A DNA stretch of 64,000 nt, from the NCBI RefSeq assembly GCF_001941845.1, contig NZ_CP018870.1, positions 1,550,001 through 1,614,000 of the forward strand. The letters run 5' to 3'. Below the pieces are notes generated by a model, which did not search any database, had not been told where the DNA came from, and saw only the letters and a list, made by a program, of their open reading frames with translations. The position numbers and the translations under genes are program-made. Of this stretch, positions 42,546-49,838 are shown one piece after another (within the stretch, counting starts at the first letter, position 1; each line of letters opens with the position of its first letter). This DNA comes from Streptomyces sp. TN58. Lineage in GTDB: Bacteria; Actinomycetota; Actinomycetes; Streptomycetales; Streptomycetaceae.

Positions 42546-43931
42546 ATGGCGGACGTCGTTGGTCGGTTCGGCTCCAGGGCGAGGACCGCGGCCGGAACCG
42601 GGATCGGGAGCGCGAGCGGGACCAGGAGCGTGAGCGGGATCGGCGTGGGGCCGTACGTGGAGCTGACCTTCGACTCCGAAGGGGACGTGGACCGCGCCAC
42701 GCAGGGGGCGGTGGCCCGGATGGAGGCCACGGACGTGCTCGTCTTCGCGCACGGCTGGAACAGCGACCGGTCGACGGCGACCCGGCTCTACGACCGGTTC
42801 TTCGCCCCCTTCCCCACTCTGGTGGGGCCGGGGGTGCGGCTGGGGTACGTGGGGGTCGTGTGGCCTTCGATGCGGTTCTCCGACGAGCCGATACCCGACT
42901 TCGAGGCACCCGGCGCCCTCCCGGAAGCGGCGTACGGCTGCGCGCTCGACCCTCTCACCCGGCAGGCGCTCGAAGGGTTGTGGCCGGGGCGGCGCGCGGA
43001 GCTCGACCGCGTGGCGGAACTGCTGGCGGAGCAGCCGGAGTCGGCGTCCGCCTTCGTCGAGTTCGGCGCGCTCGTACGGGAGCTGGCCGGGGTGGACACG
43101 GTGCACGCGGTGGTCGCACCGGCGGTCCCCGCGATCTTCACGGAGGACGTGCTGGAGGTCTGCCGGGCCTTCTCCCTCGCCCTGGCGAGGGCCGGGGTTG
43201 GGTCCGGGGCGGTGGACGGGGCGGTGGCCGCGGGGGCCGAGGGGCCCGGTCTCACGGCCGGCGGGGGCCTGCGAGGGCTGTGGGGCGGCGCCAAGGAACT
43301 GCTCCGGCAGGCTGCGTACTACAAGATGAAGAAGCGGGCGGGAGTGGTCGGCGAGCGGGGGCTGGGCCCGGTGCTGGCGGAGCTGGCGGCGGGCCGTCCG
43401 GCGATGCGCTTCCACCTGGTCGGCCACAGCTTCGGAGCGCGGGTGGTGTCCTTCTCGCTGCGCGCGGTGCCGGACGGCGCCCGGTACGTCAGGTCCGTGA
43501 CCCTGCTCCAGGGGGCTTTCTCCCACTACGCCTTCGCCGACCGGCTGCCGCACGACAAGGGCCGCGGCGGGGCACTGCGCGGCCTCCACCGGAAGGTCGC
43601 CGGACCGGTGGTGGCCTGCCATTCCCCGCACGACTCGGCCCTGAGGGTCTTCTACCCGCTGGCGTCCCGGATGGCGGGTGATTCGGCCGGTCTGCTCGGC
43701 TTCGACGAGCGGTGGGGCGCGATCGGGCACGACGGGGTCCAGGCGGTGCCGGGCGCACCGCGGCTGAGCCTGGACACCGCCCTGCGCGAGGGGGTGCCCG
43801 CGGCCGGTTGCGTCAGCGTGGACGCGGGCGCCGTGGTGCGGCGCGGCGGTGCGCCTTCGGGGGCGCACAGCGACATCTGCCATGAGGAACTGGCCCGGGT
43901 GGTGGTGGCCGCGGGGCGCATGGGGCGCTGA
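42546..43931 (+). CDS. Alpha/beta-hydrolase-fold protein, unknown substrate
   Basis: A 461-residue protein with a large alpha/beta-hydrolase domain. The nucleophile elbow is FHLVGHSFGARVVSF, the oxyanion-hole-like strand VLVFAHGWNSDRS, and a possible acid/His pair lies in VACHSPHDSALRVFYPL and HSDICHEE. The long middle (residues ~125-250) is a helical cap with low-complexity Gly/Ala. No signal peptide. AAGGGGG about 6 nt before the ATG. Related streptomycete proteins are often mis-named as kinases; no kinase motif is present. Confidence 0.75.
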   Translation: MADVVGRFGSRARTAAGTGIGSASGTRSVSGIGVGPYVELTFDSEGDVDRATQGAVARMEATDVLVFAHGWNSDRSTATRLYDRFFAPFPTLVGPGVRLGYVGVVWPSMRFSDEPIPDFEAPGALPEAAYGCALDPLTRQALEGLWPGRRAELDRVAELLAEQPESASAFVEFGALVRELAGVDTVHAVVAPAVPAIFTEDVLEVCRAFSLALARAGVGSGAVDGAVAAGAEGPGLTAGGGLRGLWGGAKELLRQAAYYKMKKRAGVVGERGLGPVLAELAAGRPAMRFHLVGHSFGARVVSFSLRAVPDGARYVRSVTLLQGAFSHYAFADRLPHDKGRGGALRGLHRKVAGPVVACHSPHDSALRVFYPLASRMAGDSAGLLGFDERWGAIGHDGVQAVPGAPRLSLDTALREGVPAAGCVSVDAGAVVRRGGAPSGAHSDICHEELARVVVAAGRMGR

Positions 43932-44026
43932 GTTCCGGCCATGTGCCACCGGCACGCCTCCTCCGCCCCCGCATGCGCCCGCACCCGACCGGGCATGTTG
44001 GGCACATCGGCGGAGGTGATGGTGTG

Positions 44027-44608
44027 ATGGCGGGATTCCGGAGTCTGGCCTATCAGGTACGCGACGCGCGCAACGACCGGGCCCTGCGGCGCCACTCGCT
44101 GCGCCGGTGCCTGGAGCGGTTCGCGCCCTACGGGCACCGGGCCACGTGGTGGCACCTGTGCGACCGGCACGGGATCGCCCCCGAGGACCGGGGGGCCGAC
44201 CCGCTGCGGCTGGTCGCGGCGTTGGAGGAGCTGGAGGACGCGCGGACGGTCTGGCTGGAGTACGAGCGCCAGTTCGCGGAGCGGCGCCGCAGGGAGAAGC
44301 ACCACGGGCTGCGCCGGCCGGAGTGGGTGTGGGGCGGCAGCGGGGACGCGGTGGTGCGCTGTGCGGACCCGGGGGTGCGGCCGGAGGGGGCGCTCGGCGA
44401 GGTGTTGCGGCGGCTGGTCCGGGCGCTGGAGTCGGAGCCGGGGACGGGGTGCCCGGTGTGCGGGGAGGACGAGCTGCGCTGGCCGGAGGTGGCTCCGGTG
44501 GGGCCGTGGGCGGGGGCGCCGGCGTGGGACGGTCCGGTGTGCGCGGGCTGCGGGATCGTGGTGCCGAGACCCGCCCTGGCGGACTTCCCCTCGGCGGGCG
44601 CGGCGTGA
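44027..44608 (+). CDS. Hypothetical protein with C-terminal zinc ribbon
   Basis: A 193-residue protein that I do not recognise. The N-terminal two thirds are helical and basic (RDARNDRALRRHSLRRCLERF; EYERQFAERRRREKHHGLRR). The C-terminus has CPVCGEDELRW ... GPVCAGCGIVVPRPAL, a four-Cys zinc ribbon. CGGAGG lies about 10 nt before the ATG; a GTG one codon earlier is possible. Its stop overlaps the next start by GTGA. Confidence 0.7.
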   Translation: MAGFRSLAYQVRDARNDRALRRHSLRRCLERFAPYGHRATWWHLCDRHGIAPEDRGADPLRLVAALEELEDARTVWLEYERQFAERRRREKHHGLRRPEWVWGGSGDAVVRCADPGVRPEGALGEVLRRLVRALESEPGTGCPVCGEDELRWPEVAPVGPWAGAPAWDGPVCAGCGIVVPRPALADFPSAGAA

Positions 44609-45486
44609 GCTGGGCGGGCCGGTCGGCGGTGGTGTCGCTGAACGGTTCGCGCAGCGCCGCCGACGGGCCCGCCGTGCCCGTGTCCCCGGCGGATCTCGCG
44701 GAGTCGGCGGTGCGGGCGGTCGCCGCGGGAGCGGGTGAGGTGCTGGTGCATCCGCGGACGCCGTGCGGGCGGGAGAGCCTTTCGCCCCGGGTGGTCGGGC
44801 CGCTGCTGGAGGTGCTGCGGAGCGCGGGGGTGGGCGTACCGCTGACCGTGCCGGCGGGTGTCGCGGCCGAGCCGGATCCGGCACGCCGGGTGGCGCGGGT
44901 CCGGGTGTGGACGGTGCTGCCGGACCGGGCGGTGGTGCACTTCGCGGAGGCGGGGGCGGCCGGGCTCGCGCAGGTCCTGCTGGAGCGGGGGGTCGCGGTG
45001 GACGCGGTGGTGCCGCTCGGGGGGCCGGCCGGGCCGCAGGCGCTGGGGCGGCTGCGGGCCTGGCTGGTACGGGGGGCGGGGCGCGGGCTCGGAGCGGGCC
45101 CGGGCGGGGGCGGGGTGCGGGTGGTGGCGGAGGTCGCCGCGGGGCCGCCCGCGCGGGTACGGGCGGCCGGGGCGGGGTCCCGGGGAGGCGGGGCCGGAGT
45201 GGGGGCCCGGGGAGGCGGTGCGGGGCCCCGGGAAGGCGGGGCGGGGTCCCGGGCGGCTCTGCCGGCCGGCCTGCGCGGGCTGCCGCCGGAGGCGGTGCTG
45301 CTGTTCGGGCGGGACGGGGCCTCCTGGCCGGCGCTGCGCCTGGCCGGCCGGTGCGGCACGGCCGCGCGGACCGGCGCGGGAGACGTACTGCACCTGCCGG
45401 ACGGGCGGCCGGCGCGCTCGAACGCCGAACTGGTCACGGCGGCCCGGGAACTGCTGACGCGGGAGCTCCTGCCGCGGGAGCCGTGA
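44605..45486 (+). CDS. BKACE (DUF849)-like protein, probably degenerate
   Basis: A 293-residue protein resembling 3-keto-5-aminohexanoate cleavage enzymes (BKACE family): VVSLNGSRS, VSPADLAESAVRAVAAGAGEVLVHPRT, GVPLTVPAGVAAEPDPARR and the barrel strand VVHFAEAGAAGLAQVLLERGV. BKACE enzymes bind zinc through an HxH (VHVHPRD); here the site reads LVHPRTP, so the first His is lost. A Gly/Ala/Arg repeat (GAGSRGGGAGVGARGGGAG) is inserted at about residues 190-210. It may be inactive or have a new role. The GTG start is coupled to the zinc-ribbon gene. Confidence 0.68.
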   Translation: MSWAGRSAVVSLNGSRSAADGPAVPVSPADLAESAVRAVAAGAGEVLVHPRTPCGRESLSPRVVGPLLEVLRSAGVGVPLTVPAGVAAEPDPARRVARVRVWTVLPDRAVVHFAEAGAAGLAQVLLERGVAVDAVVPLGGPAGPQALGRLRAWLVRGAGRGLGAGPGGGGVRVVAEVAAGPPARVRAAGAGSRGGGAGVGARGGGAGPREGGAGSRAALPAGLRGLPPEAVLLFGRDGASWPALRLAGRCGTAARTGAGDVLHLPDGRPARSNAELVTAARELLTRELLPREP

Positions 45487-45518
45487 CCTCGGCCGGGGGG
45501 CCTCGGGGACGGGAGGTG

Positions 45519-45962
45519 TCAGAGGCGGGAGCCGGTGAGGCGTTCGCCGAAGACGTCGTCGGGGTTGGACAGGGCGCAGGTCTCCATCGAGAGGCAGCCG
45601 CAGCCGATGCAGTCCGTCAGGTGGTCGCGCAGCCGGGCGAGTCTGCTGATCCGTTCGTCGAGCTCGGTGCGCCAGGCCTCGGACAGGCGGGCCCAGTCCT
45701 CCCGGTTGGGGGTGCGTTCCTCGGGGAGCCGGGCCAGTGCCTCACGGATGCTGGCGAGGGGGATGCCCACCCGCTGGGCGGCGCGCACGAAGGCGACCCT
45801 GCGCAGTGCGTCACGGGTGTAGCGGCGCTGGTTGCCCGGGGTCCGGCGGCTGCTGATCAGGCCCTTGGCCTCGTAGAAGTGGAGCGCGGAGACGGCCGCG
45901 CCACTACGGGCGGACAGCTGGCCGACGGTGAGTTCGTGGACTTTCTCGGGAATCTGCGGCAC
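45519..45962 (-). CDS. soxR: SoxR, redox-sensing MerR-family activator
   Basis: A 147-residue MerR-family regulator. The helix-turn-helix is LTVGQLSARSGAAVSALHFYEAKGLISSRRTPGNQRRY. The C-terminal iron-sulfur ligand set is CIGCGCLSMETC, the CX2CXCX5C that holds the [2Fe-2S] cluster of SoxR. In streptomycetes SoxR responds to redox-active antibiotics rather than superoxide. The GTG start is preferred (homologues begin near PQIPEK); a TACCCT -10 element (45970-45975) ends 7 nt before it, suggesting leaderless expression. Divergent from the MaoC gene. Confidence 0.95.
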   Translation of the reverse strand: MPQIPEKVHELTVGQLSARSGAAVSALHFYEAKGLISSRRTPGNQRRYTRDALRRVAFVRAAQRVGIPLASIREALARLPEERTPNREDWARLSEAWRTELDERISRLARLRDHLTDCIGCGCLSMETCALSNPDDVFGERLTGSRL

Positions 45963-45987
45963 GCGGCCGAGGGTAGCCGGAGGTCCG

Positions 45988-46029
45988 TTGACATACACAT
46001 ACGGTCCCAGCATGCTGAGCAAGCGCTTA
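45988..46029 (+). promoter_or_regulatory. Promoter and TetR operator of the MaoC hydratase gene
   Basis: TTGACA (45988-45993), 17 bp and CATGCT (46011-46016) form a good promoter. TGAGCAAGCGCTTA (46016-46029) overlaps its -10 end and the start point. The same 14-mer occurs at 47208-47221 upstream of the TetR gene, so this is the likely repressor site. Confidence 0.65.
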
Positions 46030-46070
46030 TTCGCCCGTCAGTCAGTGGTCCGCGAGAGACAGGAACAGGC

Positions 46071-46532
46071 ATGGCCGAGCCGAGGGTCTTCACGTCCGCC
46101 GAGGAACTGCGCGCCGCCATCGGCGAACCGCTCGGTCCGAGCGGGTGGCTGGAGGTGGACCAGAAGCGCATCGACCTCTTCGCGGACGCCACCGGCGACC
46201 ACCAGTGGATCCATGTGGACCCGGAGCGCGCCGCGACCGGGCCCTTCGGTTCCACCATCGCGCACGGCTATCTGACCCTGTCGCTGCTGCCCAGCCTGGT
46301 GCCGCAGGTCATGCGCGTCGAGGGCATGCGGATGGGCCTCAACTACGGGACCGACAAGGTGCGTTTCCCGGCGACGGTACCGGTCGGCTCCCGGCTGCGC
46401 GCCACCGCCGTGATCACGGAGGTCGCGGAGGCGGGTGGCGGCGTACAGGTCACGGCGACGGTGGCGGTGGAACGCGAGGGCGGCGAGAAGCCGGTGTGCG
46501 TGGCGGAGTCGGTGTCGCGCTACTACTTCTGA
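46071..46532 (+). CDS. MaoC-family (R)-specific enoyl-CoA hydratase
   Basis: A 153-residue hot-dog-fold hydratase. The catalytic Asp and His are in FADATGDHQWIHVDPERA, followed by FGSTIAHGYLTLSLLP and a late RFPATVPVGSRLRA strand. It hydrates enoyl-CoA to (R)-3-hydroxyacyl-CoA. AGGAAC lies about 6 nt before the ATG. Its last 10 bp overlap the convergent TetR gene. A TTGACA promoter with an overlapping operator precedes it. Confidence 0.93.
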   Translation: MAEPRVFTSAEELRAAIGEPLGPSGWLEVDQKRIDLFADATGDHQWIHVDPERAATGPFGSTIAHGYLTLSLLPSLVPQVMRVEGMRMGLNYGTDKVRFPATVPVGSRLRATAVITEVAEAGGGVQVTATVAVEREGGEKPVCVAESVSRYYF

Positions 46533-47158
46533 GGGCCCGGCCGCGCTCCCACCATGCGGAGCACGAGGTCGGCGTACAGTGCGCCGACCTCGTCGGGCGT
46601 GCGCTGTCCGGCCGCGCTGAACCAGCGGGCCACGTCGATGCACAGCGACAGCACGGCGAGGGTGGTGCCCGGCACGTCGGGGACGTCGAACTCCCCCGCC
46701 GCGACCCCGTCGGCGAGGATGCGGCGCACGGCGGCGTCGCTCCGCCGGCGCAGCGCCACGATCTCGGAGCGGTGCTCCGGGGCGAGAGCGTCGAGTTCGT
46801 ACTGGACCACGCGCGCGGTGGTGTGGTGCGCGGCGTGCCACCGTACGAAGGACCGTACGGCGGCGTCGAGGCGATCGGCGGCGCTGCCGGGCCCGCCGGC
46901 GGCGGCGGTGAGGATGTCGAGGGCCTTGTCGTGCCCGATCCGGCTGATGCGGTGGAGCAGCTCTTCCTTGGTCTTGTAGTGGATGTAGAGCGCGGCGGGG
47001 CTCATGCCGGCGCGGCCCGCGATGTCACGGGTGGTGGTGGCGTGGTAGCCGCGCTCGGCGAAGGCGTCGACGGCCGCGACGAGCAGCCGGCGTGCGGCGT
47101 CCGGGGTGACCTCGGACCACGGCCGGTAGCCGTCGGCCGTCTCCTCCGCGCTGTCCAT
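46523..47158 (-). CDS. TetR-family regulator, probable repressor of the MaoC gene
   Basis: A 211-residue TetR regulator. The helix-turn-helix is AFAERGYHATTTRDIAGRAGMSPAALYIHYKTKEELL. The C-terminal domain (VRWHAAHHTTARVVQYELDAL) resembles regulators of acyl-CoA or fatty-acid genes. It overlaps the 3-prime end of the MaoC gene. A 14-bp TGAGCAAGCGCTTA lies 50 bp upstream and again at the MaoC promoter, pointing to auto-repression and repression of MaoC. Confidence 0.9.
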   Translation of the reverse strand: MDSAEETADGYRPWSEVTPDAARRLLVAAVDAFAERGYHATTTRDIAGRAGMSPAALYIHYKTKEELLHRISRIGHDKALDILTAAAGGPGSAADRLDAAVRSFVRWHAAHHTTARVVQYELDALAPEHRSEIVALRRRSDAAVRRILADGVAAGEFDVPDVPGTTLAVLSLCIDVARWFSAAGQRTPDEVGALYADLVLRMVGARPGPQK

Positions 47159-47207
47159 CGCTCACTCACCTCTTCACCGTTCGGGAGTGAACACCCTACA
47201 GGGTGGG

Positions 47208-47221
47208 TGAGCAAGCGCTTA
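47208..47221. promoter_or_regulatory. TetR operator upstream of its own gene
   Basis: TGAGCAAGCGCTTA, centred on the palindrome AAGCGCTT, lies 50-63 bp upstream of the TetR start and is identical to the site at 46016-46029. Confidence 0.65.
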
Positions 47222-47286
47222 GCCTTCTCGGGCCGGCCGTCGCGGCCGCCACCGGCGCCGGGCCCGTGACTGGGCCTGGCGCTGGG

Positions 47287-47574
47287 CTACTTCGGTGCGA
47301 ACGGGTCGTACTCGGCCATGATCTTCTCCATTCTGGCCTGATCCACACGGCTGACGATCTGCGTCACCTCCTGGCGGTCGCGGATGACCTTGGCGAGGGT
47401 GAAGGCCGAGGTGGTGAGGTAGAGGACCGCGATCCCCAGGAAGGCGCGGACCCAGCCGTCGGCCTCCAGGCGGTAGATCCCCACGGCCACGGCGACGAGT
47501 GCGATGGCGAAGGCGGCGACGGCCTGTGCGTAGTACGCCCCCGTGCTCTGCTGCTTGACCGGTGTCTCGTTCAT
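47287..47574 (-). CDS. YiaA/YiaB-family inner membrane protein
   Basis: A 95-residue membrane protein with two hydrophobic helices (YYAQAVAAFAIALVAVAVGIY and AFLGIAVLYLTTSAFTLAKVI), then a cytoplasmic tail ending PFAPK. The pattern matches the YiaA/YiaB family (unknown function, broad distribution). The ATG at 47574 gives the usual length; a longer frame upstream is probably untranslated. Confidence 0.88.
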   Translation of the reverse strand: MNETPVKQQSTGAYYAQAVAAFAIALVAVAVGIYRLEADGWVRAFLGIAVLYLTTSAFTLAKVIRDRQEVTQIVSRVDQARMEKIMAEYDPFAPK

Positions 47575-47682
47575 GCGTCGAGCATCGGCCGCGGCCGGGC
47601 GGAGCACATCCGCACGCGTACTCATAACGGTACTCAGGCCCGCGGGCGGCAGGTTCGGGCGGCAGGTCCGGGCGACAGGTCC

Positions 47683-48834
47683 TCAGAAGGCCGAAACCCC
47701 GGTGAGAGCACGGCCGATGAGGAGCTTCTGGATCTGGCTGGTGCCCTCGTACAGGGTCGCCACGCGGGCGTCGCGGAGCAGCTTCCCGGTCGGGTACTCG
47801 TCGATGTACCCGTACCCGCCGTGCACCTGGAGGGCGTTGCCCGCGGCGCGCACCGCGGCCTCGGAGGCGAAGAGCTTGGCGGTGGAGGACTCGGTGGCGA
47901 AGGGGAGCCCGCGGTCGATGAGGTCGGCGACGCGCCAGGTCAGCAGCCGGGCGGCGTCCACGTCGACCGCGATGTCGGCGATGAGCTCCTGGACCAGCTG
48001 GTGCTGGGCGATCGGCTTGCCGAACTGCTCGCGGTGGGCGGCGTAGGAGACGGCCGCGTCCAGGGCGGCCTGCGCGATGCCGACGCAGCCGGCGGCGACC
48101 GACATGCGGCCCTTGGCGAGTGCGGACATGGCCACCGAGAAGCCCTTGCCCTCGGGGCCGAGCAGCGCGGAGGCGGGCACGCGGACGCCGTCGAGGACGA
48201 GTTCGGCGGTGGGCTGGCCGCGCAGGCCGAGCTTGCCGTGGACCTCGCGGCGCGTCAGGCCGGGGGCGTCGGCGGAGACGAGGAAGGCGGAGATGCCGCG
48301 GTGGCCCGGTTCCTCGCCGGTGCGGGCGAAGAGCAGCACGACGTCGGCCCAGGTGCCGTTGCTGATGAACATCTTGTTCCCGTGGAGGACGTAGGTGTCG
48401 CCCTCGCGCACGGCGCGGGTGGTGAGGTTCGCCGCGTCGGAGCCGGTGCCGGGCTCGGTCAGCCCGAAGCAGCCGAGTGCCTCGCCGGAGCACAGGCGCG
48501 GCAGCCAGGCGCGCTTGTGCTCCTCCGTCCCCCAGGCGGCGATCGTCTTCGCGACCAGGCCGAGGGAGACGGAGAGGATCCCGCGCACGGCGGAGTCGGC
48601 GCGGCCGAGCTCCTCGGTGACCAGGACGTAGGCGAGGTGGTCGCCGCCGGATCCCCCGTACTCCTCGGGAACGGTCAGGCCGAGGAAGCCGAGCGCGCCC
48701 AGCTTCTTCACGATGGCCCGGTCCACCCGCTCGGCGCGGTCCCATGCGGCGGCGTACGGGACGATCTCGCGCTCGGCGAAGTCGCGGGCGAGCCGGCGTA
48801 CGGCGCTCTGCTCCTCGCTCAGCTCCAGATTCAC
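47683..48834 (-). CDS. Acyl-CoA dehydrogenase
   Basis: A 383-residue flavoenzyme with all family motifs: LGFLGLTVPEEYGGSGGDHL, CFGLTEPGTGSDAANLTT (FAD), GNKMFISNGTWADVVLLF, AKGRMSVAAGCVGIAQAAL and the C-terminal ATLYEGTSQIQKLLIGRAL. The last motif includes the catalytic Glu of short/medium-chain enzymes (YEGTSQIQ). It faces a divergent TetR gene across a 97-bp region with a palindrome. Confidence 0.95.
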   Translation of the reverse strand: MNLELSEEQSAVRRLARDFAEREIVPYAAAWDRAERVDRAIVKKLGALGFLGLTVPEEYGGSGGDHLAYVLVTEELGRADSAVRGILSVSLGLVAKTIAAWGTEEHKRAWLPRLCSGEALGCFGLTEPGTGSDAANLTTRAVREGDTYVLHGNKMFISNGTWADVVLLFARTGEEPGHRGISAFLVSADAPGLTRREVHGKLGLRGQPTAELVLDGVRVPASALLGPEGKGFSVAMSALAKGRMSVAAGCVGIAQAALDAAVSYAAHREQFGKPIAQHQLVQELIADIAVDVDAARLLTWRVADLIDRGLPFATESSTAKLFASEAAVRAAGNALQVHGGYGYIDEYPTGKLLRDARVATLYEGTSQIQKLLIGRALTGVSAF

Positions 48835-48886
48835 CGGGTCCTCCTGCGGGGGGTGTGGCGGGCTCGGGACGGCAGGCGCCGCATTT

Positions 48887-48903
48887 AACTAGCATCGGTA
48901 GTT
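48887..48903. promoter_or_regulatory. Candidate operator between acyl-CoA dehydrogenase and divergent TetR genes
   Basis: AACTAGCATCGGTAGTT is a 17-bp imperfect palindrome (arms AACTA/TAGTT perfect, one inner C/G pair). It lies 53 bp from the dehydrogenase start and 29 bp from the TetR start, so one repressor could control both. Confidence 0.55.
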
Positions 48904-48918
48904 TTTGTGGGCAGGCCC

Positions 48919-48924
48919 TACTAT
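48919..48924 (+). promoter_or_regulatory. -10 element (TACTAT) of the TetR gene at 48932
   Basis: TACTAT ends 7 nt before the ATG, with no Shine-Dalgarno. The candidate operator lies just upstream, in the -35 region. Confidence 0.5.
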
Positions 48925-48931
48925 GTGGCGC

Positions 48932-49585
48932 ATGGCCAGACCGCGCAAGCCCCTTCTCAGCCGCGACCGGATCGTGGAGGCGGCCGGAGTGCTGGTCGAC
49001 GCGGAGGGGCTGGAGGCGGTGTCCACCCGGCGGCTGGCGGCCGCGCTCGGCGTCAGCGGGCCCTCGCTCTACAACCACTTCCGCACGAAGGACGAGATCC
49101 TGGACGCGGTGGCGGACGCGGTGAGCTCACGAGTCGACTTGTCGATGTTCGACGGCGGGCAGGACTGGCGGGCGGCTCTGCACGCGTGGGCGCACTCGTA
49201 CCGGGACGCCCTCGCGGACCATCCCAACATCGTGCCGGTTCTGGCCCGCGGTCCCGGGCGCCGCCCGGCCGGTCTCCGGCTGGCGGACGCGGTCTTCGGT
49301 GCGATGACGGAGGCCGGGTGGCCGGCGGCGCACGCGACCCGGATCGGGGCGCTCATGCGGTACTTCATCCTGGGCTCGGCGGTGGGGTCCTTCGCCCGGG
49401 GTTTCGTGGACGACCGCGCGGCGTACGACCCGGCGGACTACCCGCATCTGGGGCAGGCCCACCTGCTGGCGGAGCGGCAGCACGAGGTGGACGAGGGCGC
49501 GTTCGAGACGGGCCTGGAGGCGCTGCTGGACGGCCTGGCCCTCCAGTACGACGCGCTGGCGCGCGCGGCCACCCGGGACGCCTGA
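48932..49585 (+). CDS. TetR-family regulator (TetR_C class)
   Basis: A 217-residue TetR regulator. The helix-turn-helix is VLVDAEGLEAVSTRRLAAALGVSGPSLYNHFRTKDEILDAVAD, the pattern shared with classical TetR. The ligand domain includes HPNIVPVLARGPGRRPAGL. It is divergent from an acyl-CoA dehydrogenase with a shared operator-like palindrome. The ATG at 48932 is supported by the -10 element 7 nt upstream and by the first conserved residues (MARPRKPLLSRDRI). Confidence 0.92.
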   Translation: MARPRKPLLSRDRIVEAAGVLVDAEGLEAVSTRRLAAALGVSGPSLYNHFRTKDEILDAVADAVSSRVDLSMFDGGQDWRAALHAWAHSYRDALADHPNIVPVLARGPGRRPAGLRLADAVFGAMTEAGWPAAHATRIGALMRYFILGSAVGSFARGFVDDRAAYDPADYPHLGQAHLLAERQHEVDEGAFETGLEALLDGLALQYDALARAATRDA

Positions 49586-49656
49586 GCCGCCGGCGCGCGT
49601 CCTGCGGATGCGAGGCGGGGCGAGCTGGGCGGGGCGGGGGCCGGGGCTTCGGCAGG

Positions 49657-49838
49657 CCTTTGCGGCCGCAGTGCTGGTGCTGTGGCCGGAAAGGTTTGCC
49701 GAGGCGCGGTGTTCGGTGCGGCGCATCGCAAGGCGGAGGGCCACGGTTCGTACCGGCCGTACGTGCGTGGTCCGACAACGCCGCGACGTGCCGTACCGGG
49801 CGCCGTGACCCGGTGAACCTTTGCGGTCGCAGCACTAG
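49657..49838. repeat. Dispersed non-coding repeat, copy A, with flanking CCTTTGCGG motifs
   Basis: The core GCATCGCAAGGCGGAGG (49723-49739) and, 50 nt on, CGACAACGCCGCGA are shared with copy B (56398-56505, opposite strand). Around it, CCTTTGCGGYCGCAGyrCTrG occurs at 49657-49677 and 49818-49838, and an inverted relative (GTGCTGTGGCCGGAAAGGTT) at 49676-49695. The last one ends in the stop codon of the alcohol dehydrogenase gene. Confidence 0.6.

Noticed and set aside
42270..45437. A 1055-residue minus-strand ORF over the hydrolase, zinc-ribbon and BKACE-like genes
   Set aside because: Pro/Arg/Ala low complexity throughout and no start signal. The plus-strand genes have coupled starts and domain motifs.
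49607..49808. Small plus-strand ORF after the TetR gene (66 residues)
   Set aside because: It lies inside the dispersed repeat and has no Shine-Dalgarno. The shared DNA with copy B is not frame-conserved.
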